This document shows positions 23,571 through 33,575 of a DNA stretch of 64,000 nt, piece by piece (positions within the stretch are counted from its first letter, which is position 1; the number at the start of each line of letters is the position of its first letter). Location of the stretch: positions 77,627,452 to 77,691,451 of the forward strand of contig CM040424.1 of the NCBI GenBank assembly GCA_022702705.1, in the 5' to 3' direction. Made by a program: the position numbers and the translations under genes. The notes beneath the pieces are model-generated. The model had not been told where the DNA came from. It saw only the letters and a program-made list of their open reading frames with translations, and did no database searches. Source of the stretch: Papilionanthe hookeriana x Papilionanthe teres (lineage: Eukaryota; Streptophyta; Magnoliopsida; Asparagales; Orchidaceae).

Positions 23571-25208
23571 CATAAAGCTGAAGAAAAGTGCCTCTTTGTG
23601 GCGGGAGAATATGAAGACAGAGAGAGAGAATGTCATAGCAAGATCGCAACTCGGGAGAAGATGAAGAATGAGATGTAGAAGTACTTACTCCCGCACTATC
23701 ACTAAGACATGTTTTGGAAGCCCCATCTCCTATGGCAAAGAGAGTTGTCAGTGGAGGAGTTCACAACAAAGTTTGAGCAACTCATGCTATGCGATCTGAT
23801 TGAGCCAGAGGAGCACACTATCGCCAGATATTTGGGAGGATTGAAGCCAACCATCAACAATTTTGTCTAGCTATAGTCATATTGGTTGTTGGGTGATATT
23901 CAAATTTTGGCATTGAAGGTAGAGAAACAACAAAAGCAGAGCAATACCCCACCTTCATTCAAACAGTCACCCATAGGAGGAGCCGATAGGCGCACACATA
24001 AGAAAGGACTGAAAACTGTCTAGACAGATGATAAAGACGATCAGAGTGAGAAGAAACCCGAGAGGAGCAACACATCCAGTACAGTGTCAGTGTCTGCAAG
24101 GAAGTTTTTCTAATTTCATGAGTTTTTACACATCCTCTCCAGTTGCCTAATTATCAGAATTGTCTCTTTCATCGAGCAAAGTGTAGTAGAAGAAGTGGAT
24201 AGTAATACTGGAACTTGGAGGATAGTGAGGATGTGAGCACTAGCTTCCAGCTAATAAGGGAAAGATGCTTGTTCGATGGATCTTTCAGATTGAGGGCACA
24301 AGAGTGCAACAATGGCTTTGCCATAACATCTTTTATACTTTTTCCATTGTGAAGGGAGAGGTGTGCAACCTTATCATCGATGGAGGTAGTAATAATAAAT
24401 GTGATATCTATGTAAATGGTGGATAAGTTGAGTCTCACTACTCAGACACATTCACAGCCATATTTCTTAACTTGGTTGAAGAAGGAGAATAAAGTTAGCA
24501 TTGAGAGGAGAAGCATAACAAAATTTACTATGGGGACTAGCTTCAGGATCAAATGCAGTGTGATGTTGTGCCCATGGATATTTGTCACATTCTGTTGGGG
24601 AGACCTTGACAATTTTATCACAAGCTTAACATGATGAGTTCAACACCTACTCATTCACAAAAGATGGAAAATGCATAGTTCTACCTTCTGCAGAGTTTGA
24701 GGTTATAGGTGCTCTTACTAGAGGAGAGGCACCAATGGGATCATTTTTAGTGACATTAGAGGGTAGTGAGAGAAGAGCCAATATCAAACACAAGACAATC
24801 ATTACGGAGAGAGTTTCATGATATTTTGACTGACAACTTATTACCAGGGCCGCTACCTTTAGGGGAGGTTCAATCAGTCTACACTTCTGAGAGGGATGAG
24901 CCAACCTCGAGCTATTTTTGGAGGATTTTGCAGAGTACACTTGGTACTAAGTTCTAATTCGGTTTAGCAAGGTATTCCTATAGATGGTTGGATAGGCAGA
25001 ATACTTGCAATTCGGGAACCCTTCTTAGGCGTTTTGGGGGACAGTGCACCCAACGGTAAGATCCTTTTCTGGAGGCGCGGTTGAAGACCCTTCAACCTCA
25101 TGAGTTTACAACATTCATGCCAGCTTCAACGCGACCCATTTGACTCCATACTATGAGGAGACAGAAGCTTCGACGAATAAGATCAAAGCTCCTCCAACCC
25201 CGGGAGAT

Positions 25209-25886
25209 TAACGCAGATGTCTGTTTGGGCCACCGGACGCCTGGGCGCACCTAGACCGAAACTGTCCAGGCTTCTGAGAAGCCGGCCGGCTCTCCAAACC
25301 AGGGAATTACTGCCCAAGTGTAGTGGGACCATGCCTAGTTATCTAGAGCATATATTTTATGTGTTTAGGTAGCAGTTCTTGCTGTGTTTGTTTCGAGATA
25401 GCCATCGAAGTCTCCCTTTTCCTGTTTAGGGTTATATCCAAAGGTTTCGAGTGATGCTCCAGTTGTATTCATTCACGAGGTGGTGTTTATCTTTCTGATA
25501 CCCTCCTCGTCCCTTTCCCACAATTTTCTTCTCCTAGTCGCTGCAACTTGCTGCCGCCCCAAGAGAAAACCACCCAGCTGCTGTTCTTCTTCTTCTCGAC
25601 TTCCAGCCAGCACCAACTTAGCCTTCCCAGCCACTCCCCTCCTTCCTCCTTGCTGTCTTCATCGAGAACCACCCCTTCTGCCGCTCTCTCATTGCTGCCA
25701 CCCCCCATCAAATCTGCAGACCTGCCGCTTTCCCTTATCCCTTGCTACCGCTACCTTCCAAACCCCTAAGCTGTGTTGTATTTGTTGCAATTTCAATTTT
25801 TTTACCTTGTGTTGTTGTAATCTCCTATTTGAATTTAGCAATAATAGTTGTTTCTATTTGTGTTTGATTAAACCCTTCTTCTTTGC
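25209..25886 (+). repeat. 3' LTR of the gypsy element (right copy)
   Basis: Homologous to 21,907-22,567 and to the left-copy 3' LTR. The CT-rich part again yields a spurious Ser/Pro-rich ORF. Confidence 0.7.
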
Positions 25887-25988
25887 CACTATCTTTTATG
25901 GTTAAATGTGAAGAAAAGAGATGTCAACTTATCATTGATAGCAAAAGCTTTAGCCAATCTAGCTTCCGAGTTATTCATATCTTGATAT

Positions 25989-26092
25989 AATTTGAGCTTC
26001 TCTTTGTTTATAACAGGAACTGCCATATTGGAGACCATTCAATTTGAGCTTCTCTTTGTTTATAACAGGAACTGCCATATTGGAGACCATTC
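25989..26092 (+). repeat. Tandem pair of 52-bp units (right copy)
   Basis: Units 25,989-26,040 and 26,041-26,092 are identical, corresponding to 13,787-13,890. Confidence 0.85.
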
Positions 26093-29000
26093 ATGAGGTG
26101 TCTAGTATTAATTTACTTAGGAAGCTTTTTGGAGCCAATCATAATAATGAAATTGTAGCAGTGCTCCCAGCAAAAATTTAGGTCAATTTTTTGTTGTTAT
26201 TTTGATGTTGTCTATCTTATCAAAAAGTTCTTTTCATTCGAGTAGGTTATAAGAACTCATTTTTTCCCCTTAGAAGGCACAACATGAGCTTATTCCTTTG
26301 GTTTCTTCCAAAGTGGAAGTTGAACACTGCAAACAAGAAAATCATCATAAATGTCTTTTTCTTTTTAATCCATCTTTTAAAACTTATGAAAATAGCAACA
26401 GTTTGAATTGGTCAAATTTTGTCAGAATAAGATTATTTTCGTCAACTCTAATGATGTATCATTTTCCTTTGTTTAGAAACATGCCCTTTCCCACAGTTTT
26501 GTAAACGTTGTTTGTATATGGAGGATTTGAACCTAGTCTGTTGTCATTCCATTGAAGATGCCTGTATTTTATATTTTCTTTCAAATAAACTTAAAAATTT
26601 GTGGATCCCATTTACTATGTTGCGTTCTTAATTTCAGAACTCAGTAGAAAATTTCTTTTATTCTTCTTTTTCATCCTTCCAGTGTGGTTATGTTTAATTT
26701 GCTTGTAAATATTGAAATGACTTCTAAAGAGTAGAAAAACGTAACATATTTTTTGAAACTTAGAATGATTATTATAAATTTAGAAGTCTTGTAAAGTGTG
26801 TAATAAGAAAAGCAAATGCTAAAACTTCTGATAATGCATATAGGAAGTTTAGGAAGTAGAAAGAGATGTATACAATAACTAAAATAAGGGACAAGTGATG
26901 AGAGAATTATATCAAGTTAAGAGACATTGGAAGTGAATATAATATGTTATTAGTCAAAGATGTAAGTCCTCAACAAAACATGACCATGTTACTTTGCGAA
27001 GATGAAGATTTGATCTGTCCCACTATAGTGAACACAATTTTAAGATACATGTCCGTATGATAGAGGCCTTTTTAGGCATTGCCAAAAAACATGTCCACTC
27101 TATCTTCTTCTTTTGCAGGATGTTTAATAGGTAAGCTGAAGCCAGTTATGATTCTAAATTTATTATCTTACTATTTCGATTTATAGAAGAACGAAATTTA
27201 TAGCCTAACTCTAATTTTTTTGTTCAATAAGAATAAATGAAATTCAACATTCATGTTGGCTTGAGTGCCACTTCATTAGTGGAACCTTGTAGGTGGTTTC
27301 TAAACTTGGCAATCACAATAACATGCCATTGTATATGTAATTTGTGCTATTATCATATCTTTTATTATGGGCAAAATCGTCTTTTTTAGAATTTCGTTCT
27401 TAGCTGAAAGAAAAATCAATATTTTAATATTTCTTTCCCTTTATTAACAGGCCTTATCACTTTAATAAATGAATTGACCATTTGTATTGAATCTGTGAGA
27501 CTTATTATTTAAATAACAATTAAAAAAAACCTTTTTTTTAATTCTTACCCATATTTAGTATATTTCTAACTTTCTGCTGCTGTTTACTGACTAATTTTGA
27601 ATATTTCTACGTTTGATCAGGGAAATAGAGACCACCATACGAAGTTGTGAGGAAATATCACTCCATACGAGATACATATATGGCTTTTGCCCGTTATTCC
27701 TTCAGTTCAATTGGGTGAAATCCATACACTTCTTCTTCAGACCTGGGAGCATAAATTTTTGACCGTTAGCATAAATTTGGCAATCCTGGAGTCAAACCAA
27801 ATCGAACCCATGAGTCCATAATCCTCGTTGAAAATCATTTCTTTGATTTTTTTGTTTTTTTTGCCGTGAATAATTGCAGACTAACAGTTTATCACCATGA
27901 AAAGCTCAAAATTGGTTGAGTCACTTGTAATGCTGTTCTACAAATTTCCATTTTGTAATTGGTTTTCAATGTTGTTTTTTTTGTGTTGGTTATAGGTAGT
28001 TCCTATGATATGGTTGCGAGCTGACCAGTGTTACCCTTGGAGCAAACCGTGTAAAAGACTTGTTCAAGTTTGTTGCATTATTATTCTTTCTTATTTATAA
28101 ATTTTTATATTGTTATAATTGTGATTTAATTTTAGGATTAAATCGATCAATTTATGTTGGTTTATGTCTGGTTTGACTGCAAATGGTTCAAAATCTTGCT
28201 AAGGCAAGCATCAACTTGTTTTGTATTCTCTTCTGTTATTATAATAGTTGGAAAGTGTAAAGTGATCAATCTCTCTCTAATTATTATAATAATTGGAGAG
28301 TATGAAGTGATCTATCTCTGTAATTTGAAAATCACTTGGGGTTATTTGATTAGCCGAAAAAAGAATGCCGAGTAAAAGGAATGTAGTATAATTATAATAT
28401 AATATATAATTTTACTGTGCTTTTATTTTTCATGCCAACTTTTTAAATTTCTTTTGCATTTCTTTTCAACTAAACCGGCTAATGCAGCAAATGCTGCAGG
28501 CTCTTATTTATATCTTTATTTATTAAATCCCCTCCAATCCATGATTGAATGGCCAGGGTTCATTACTTTTACCTCTCCAATCATCATTGATGTTTTGATT
28601 AAAAAATAAATTTTCTTTTTTGCAGAAAATATAGAACGTATGTTGGGGTTGGGCAACGCCTACATGATGAAAGGTCTGATGGACACAAGTCACTTGGCGA
28701 GTAAGAGGTAATTAATATATATATATATAATGGGTAGAGCTAGTCATTCAACAAATCAGCCACGCTTCAAAGTTTACCAGTCAAAATTTTATAGATTTAT
28801 TTTCTAAATTCAAGCACCAAAATAGTTCTAAGCCTACATAGGTTTTGTTCATTTTCATTTGTACCTTACTAGTCATTCCTAGTCATAGTTGCTGAGCTAC
28901 ATGCCTCCTCCAGATTAGATTTGGCGAAAAAACCACTTTAACAAATTTTACCTAAAGTAGGCTCATGCTCATAGGTAAGAAAAATACATCAATTTTCAGC

Positions 29001-29509
29001 ATTGAGATCAAAGATGATGATAAAAGCCAATTTTTTGTTGGGCAAATATGTGAAGTTTAATAACAATGCAAATGCATACATCAATATCTTAAAAAGATTA
29101 AAAACCATGAGGAGGAGAAGTCAAAACTCCTCAACCACTACGCCGCGAGCTAGTCGACAAACTTTTGATGTTAGAATCAATAACACAGAAAGAATCACAT
29201 GATTCACGATTCATGCCGGTTTCACCAATTTTCTCTATCCAACACTCATCAATTAGTGCTCTTTATTGATCATCATTTTTTGTTGTTCTAGCATTTAGTG
29301 TGGCCATCAATCATACTATGCACAAAGATACACCTCCTGTAGACAGGCTTCAGTAACTCTGTGGTAACCTGCGACAAAGGTAATGGAAGGAAGATATGAG
29401 TTAGCTTCTAAGGTTTTCTGTCAAGAGAGAATGAATTATCCCAAGAAAAATATTTGATGGGTATTAAGCCCTCATTTGTACGAGTCTTATATTTTAAAGA
29501 AAATTTACA

Positions 29510-29749
29510 TACATATCACACAATTCTTGTATATTTACATATGACACCTAAAATTTGATATTTTACACTAAATATCCCATTGGTGTTTAGAAACTTATGC
29601 ATGAAAATATGCATTTCGTTTTTAAAAAGATAGTGATGATAATATTTTTGATGACATGTTAAAGATTCAAGCGGTATGCATGTAAATATGAATATTTAGG
29701 TATTGGATATATAAATGCATAAGAATTATGAGGTATGTATGTGAATGCC
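29510..29749. mobile_element. Near-palindromic MITE (right copy), family P
   Basis: Counterpart of 17,302-17,550. It lies only about 30 bp beyond the stop codon of MurE exon 4 (29,783), so the MurE transcript probably ends in or runs through it. Confidence 0.75.
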
Positions 29750-29782
29750 AATTTGGAATAATAAATAAATAAATAAAACTAC

Positions 29783-29932
29783 TTACCACCACGGAAATTG
29801 ACTACAATCAATTCCACCTTGCTGCAATTTTTGAATAATGTGTATAGCTTGCCTGCACTCTTCCCTATCATCAAAAAACATCTTTTTATCACCTTCAAGC
29901 TGATATGTTTCATGTCCTTTCCCTGCAACGAC
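29783..29932 (-). CDS. murE: murE exon 4 (terminal or penultimate)
   Basis: Acceptor TTTGATAG. Encodes VVAGKGHETYQLEGD, DDREECRQAI and a last FPWW before TAA at 29,785-29,783. GKGHE and DDRE are conserved MurE C-terminal blocks. The bases TGGTG|GTAAGT at the end form a perfect donor. If it is used, the last tryptophan and stop are replaced by a downstream exon that I could not find. Confidence 0.85.
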   Translation of the reverse strand, partial: VVAGKGHETYQLEGDKKMFFDDREECRQAIHIIQKLQQGGIDCSQFPWW

Positions 29933-32900
29933 CTATCAAATTTATACAGCAAGTTAAACTTTGAATTTGGAATTACAAAGAGCTTTGCAGAGAATATTTC
30001 TTGTCGAGAAAACGGTGAACATAAAAAAGAAAAAAAGCAAGTTTTTACTAAAAAGATTACAATACAAAAACATGAGCAATTGATACCAAAACCATTCCTT
30101 AAACCAATTTCTTTAGTAACACTGTTCATCATAAACAAACTGAATTTCTCTTGAAAGAATGTGTTATATTACACTCAGAATGATAGGTGGTGACTATTAA
30201 AACTTAATATTTCTACAGAAGGGCGATTCCAATCTACAGTTCTACTTGCTATAAGTGACCCATCTAAATCATGAGAAAGATTATATATTAGAGTTGACTA
30301 TAAACTAGCAAATAAAACAACAAATGAGCGTATAATTAAAAAAATAAATATCATTCATAACATAGTATAACCAAATATTTATATGGATACCATATTTACT
30401 GATTCTTATCACAAGGGAAAAAAAAAGAATTATATTCTAATTGTAACCACCACATTTGCTGAATATGAAACAAGCATAAAAAGTCAATCTGATTCCCATA
30501 ACACAGATAGAGAACTTACAACTATATCACTCTCCTTTCCCATGGCAATGGCAGCTCTCAGAGCCACTCTTCTGTTCTCATGAACAAAAATTCTGTGATT
30601 GTTAGGAAGGGGAGGATAGCAATCACTTTCACCAATTTGTAGATAATCGTTTATTGTCCAACCAACACCATCCAACATATCATCTAAGATATCCACTGCG
30701 AAAACACACAAGATTTTGAGAAACTCGCGTAGTGTAGTTGTGAAAATTTGTCTTAATTCTATGTGATCAGAACCAATGAATTAAACAACATCTCACTCTA
30801 CAACTAGGGCGGGTGGTCATCTCACTTACTAGTCAGAGCTACTAGACATACAGATAAGGGATGTTGTTTCTCACAAACCACTTCAGATTTGAAGAAACAA
30901 AATACTCACTCGGATCTTCGTTCCTCGGATTGTCTGATGTAAGAATAACCAGATCACTCTTTTCAGCTGCAATTTTAGTCATCAAAGGCCGCTTTCCCTT
31001 ATCTCTTTCCCCACCGCATCCAAATACTGTACAAAAATGACGAGAAAAAAAATTTAAAGAATATACAATCCCACATTACTTGGCGCAAAGACAAAAGTTT
31101 AAGCTTGCTTTTCTTTTTTTCACTTTTTTTGAACCATAACAACGTATAACTTAATAGTTTTTTGTCAAAATTCATTGCAATTCAGCATTTTAGGACATAA
31201 CCACACCGACTAAATGGATTTCCTTTTGGATTTCTTTAGTGGCACAAACCCGTATATGTGATGGTTAATGGATCCATCATTCTTTCCAAGGAGATCAAGT
31301 GTAAAACATTTGGTTGCTTGAAAGCTAGAGAGCAATTTAGGAGTCATACTCTACAGAACACCTTCAAAAACACTAAAATTTATTTTATATTTGACACACA
31401 AAATGAATACAAATGAAAACATTGAAGAAATTTGTACTGTTCTTATGATTCTAAAGCCACACTAGTAGTCTAGAACACCTGTAAGTTGCAATAGTTCATC
31501 TTTTCAAAACACTGATCATTTCAGAATTTTCATTTGTTTAATATCGAAATCACTCCCAACTGGTCCATTATGAAATAGAAAATTGAAATCCATCTGCAAG
31601 TAATTTATAACTAAATATTTTAGGAAGGTTTACATACATAACCACTCAATTCTTATGCATTTGCATATCAAACACCTAAACTCACCCTTCACGGAAAGCT
31701 ATATTTAACTTTTAAAAAGTGAAAATAGTGTTATTTTTTATGCGATATGAATGATTTGGATGGTATAAATGTAAAAAGGTGAATTTTATATGTAAATACA
31801 TAGGAATTGCGTGGTGTGGTATGTATGTATAAGCCCCGTCATTTTATAATTGCATCATCATAAAGAAGAGGTGAGTTTCAGGCCGAATTATTCCATCCGG
31901 AGCACGTACGCAGCGTTGAGTGCGGATTTTTTGGGTACTGGATGGGTATGAATGGGTATGGATGGGTATGGATGTATATTGGGTATTGGGTATTGGCTAT
32001 TAGGTGAGTATTGATGGGTATTGGAGGGTACTGGATGTGGGGTATTAGAGGTGATGCGTGCGGATGCGTGTGTTCTCCGTATGGAATAATGGCTCAGGGG
32101 GGGAAAAAACAGGAAATCTTCATACCAGTAATAACGCGCTTCGACCCAAGTTCTCTCACAGCATCCAACAGCCGCGACAAAGCATCCGGCGAGTGCGCGT
32201 AGTCGACGATCACCGGAAAGCCTTGATTCTCATCAATCAACTCAAACCTTCCCGGAACCCCTTCCATCTCTTCTATCCCTCTCACAATAGCCTCTAATGG
32301 CACATCCACCGCTATCCCCACAGCAACTGCAGCAAGAATATTGTATACATTATACCTTCCAATTAATTTGGAGCAGATCTCCACCGTCCCCTTTGGCGTG
32401 TCAGCCAAAATTCTGGTTCTAAACAATGATAGATCGAAGTTCAGTGGCCTTACATCGGCATCCTTGTTCTCCACTCCATAAGTCACTACAGGGACATCCG
32501 GATTCCCCTTGGATAAGAAGAAATAAGCGTTTGGGTCATCAAAATTCACAACTTTCCTGTGTTTTTCTGGATCGATCATTCTATCAAACAAAATTCCCTT
32601 GCTCTTTCTGTACTCATCTATGGTTCCATGGAAGTCGAGGTGATCTCTGGTGAAATTAGTGAACACCGCAACGTTAAAATCAATCTCATTGCACCTTCCT
32701 AACACTAAACCATGAGAAGAGGCCTCCAAGACGACAGCTTTAGCACCATTGTTCACCATCTCTGCCATCAGCTTCTGCATCAGCAGAGCATTGGGGGTGG
32801 TGTTGGGAGCTTCAAGCTGTTGATTGCCGTGAATGTGGTAAGCGATGGTGCCGAGCATCCCTATTCTGGACCCCATGGCTTCGTAGATGGACTTTATCAG

Positions 32901-33575
32901 ATGGGTTGTGGTCGTCTTACCGTTTGTTCCAGTGACGGCGATTACACAGAGCTTCTCCGAGGGGCGGCCGTAGAAAGAGGCGGCGAGATTAGGGATTGAC
33001 GAAAGGGTGCTCTCCACTGTGACGATTGCTGGGCACCCCACGGTCTCATCTCTGTCGAGTTCTCTTTCAGACAACACGGCCACTGCACCGTTATTGATGG
33101 CCTCCGATAAGTAAGCGTGGCCATCCGTTTTGGAGCCGCGCCGGCAAATGAAGAGATCGCCGGGAACAACCTCTCTGCAATCGTCCTGGATGCCGGTGAT
33201 TCGGGTGTTGATATCGCCGGAGATGGATAGAGGGGTGATTTTGCTCTTCTGCAGGAGGTCGCGGAGGGTGATGGTGAGGATTTGTTCGTTGGGGAAGAGA
33301 GTGAGGTCATGGAGTCCATTTGGGTTTTGTTGGATGGTGTTTTTGCTGCTGTGTCTGTTGTTAAGCAGGGTGGGAATGGGAAGAGAGAGGGGGGTGAGGA
33401 GAGATGGGGAGAAGCTGGCATTGGGCTGGTTTTGTCCGGCGGACTCGGCGGCGGCGGCGTGGGGAGGAGGAATGAGGCGGCGGCGGATGGAAAGGGGAGG
33501 TTTTGGGAAGGGAAAGAGAGGTGTTGAGTAGGCCTGGAAGGAGAAGGAGGTGAGGGAGACAGTTGGGATCGCCAT
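29783..33575 (-). CDS. murE: MurE-like ligase / PAP11 homologue, plastid, four exons
   Basis: Exons: 33,575-32,126 (1,450 bp), 31,026-30,910 (117), 30,695-30,520 (176) and 29,932-29,783 (150 with stop). They join in phase into a 630-residue protein. In bacteria MurE adds the third amino acid (meso-diaminopimelate or lysine) to UDP-MurNAc-dipeptide. In angiosperms the homologue is PAP11, part of the plastid-encoded RNA polymerase complex needed for chloroplast development. Visible motifs are a transit-like N-terminus (1 to ~45), the P-loop GTNGKTTTT (216-224), EASSHGL (284-290), the carbamylated-lysine region YRKSKGILF (around K326), GRYNVYN (406-412), VDYAHSPD (457-464), DNPRNEDP (515-522, the DNPR motif of diaminopimelate-type enzymes) and AGKGHE near the end. 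Start choice: an in-frame ATG at 33,692 exists, but MAIPTVSLTSF begins a better transit peptide. A perfect GTAAGT donor overlaps the stop, so a further 3' exon cannot be excluded. Confidence 0.9.
30520..30695 (-). CDS. murE: murE exon 3
   Basis: Acceptor TTTTCGCAG, donor ATAGTT|GTAAGTTC, 176 bp. Encodes MDILDDMLDGVGW at the exon 2-3 junction, then HRIFVHENRRVALRAAIAMG, matching the C-terminal domain of MurE ligases. Confidence 0.9.
30910..31026 (-). CDS. murE: murE exon 2
   Basis: Acceptor TTTTTGTACAG, donor CCGA|GTGAGTATT, 117 bp. Encodes FGCGGERDKGKRPLMTKIA and then the DNPRNEDP motif. Arginine in DNPR contacts meso-diaminopimelate in bacterial enzymes, so the plant protein keeps the diaminopimelate-type signature. 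Identical at protein level to the left copy. Confidence 0.9.
31623..31834. mobile_element. Near-palindromic MITE (right copy), family P, in murE intron 1
   Basis: Starts GGAAGGTTTACATACATAAC and ends GTGGTATGTATGTAT. Counterpart of 19,370-19,563, with a longer and more typical right arm. Confidence 0.7.
31932..32050. repeat. G-rich minisatellite in murE intron 1
   Basis: Degenerate 10-bp units of the type ATGGGTATGG, shifting to GGGTATTGGGTATT. The transcribed strand is the C-rich one. It lies 54 bp beyond the point where the left copy ends at the gap, and 76 bp from the exon 1 donor. Confidence 0.8.
32126..33575 (-). CDS. murE: murE exon 1
   Basis: Encodes residues 1-483: transit peptide, the N-terminal substrate domain (TRITGIQDDCREVVPGDLF at ~124-142), the whole ATP-binding domain and the start of the C-terminal domain. 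The donor is ACTG|GTATGAAG, splitting a valine codon after its first base. Reading on past the donor gives a spurious ITGMKISCFFPP end at 32,094. Unlike its surroundings the exon is GC-rich. Confidence 0.92.

Larger units (their letters stand above)
21907..25886 (+). mobile_element. Non-autonomous Ty3/gypsy LTR element, gag-protease only (right copy)
   Basis: Counterpart of 9,686-13,686. The 5' LTR is 21,907-22,567, with the primer-binding site TGGTATTAAAC from 22,570. Broken gag spans about 22,740-24,110, the protease active-site block VCNLIIDGGSNN lies near 24,365, and FCHILLGRPWQF-type sequence near 24,590. The 3' LTR is 25,209-25,886. It has the same nested MITE. The poly-C run of the left 5' LTR is replaced here by a shorter mixed C stretch. 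There is no pol. Confidence 0.8.
20107..31878. repeat. Right copy of the ~11.7 kb duplicated segment
   Basis: Begins at the first base after the gap inside LINE B (equivalent to 7,904) and matches to GTGAGTTT at 31,871-31,878 (equivalent to 19,606). It continues uninterrupted into MurE exon 1 and the rest of the window. Confidence 0.9.

Noticed and set aside
32094..32125. MurE protein ending ITGMKISCFFPP
   Set aside because: This is read-through of the exon 1 donor into intron 1. The correct join is to FGCGGERD at 31,026.
33130..33531. Plus-strand ORFs of 75-133 codons over murE exon 1
   Set aside because: Antisense shadows of the GC-rich coding exon, with no protein features of their own.
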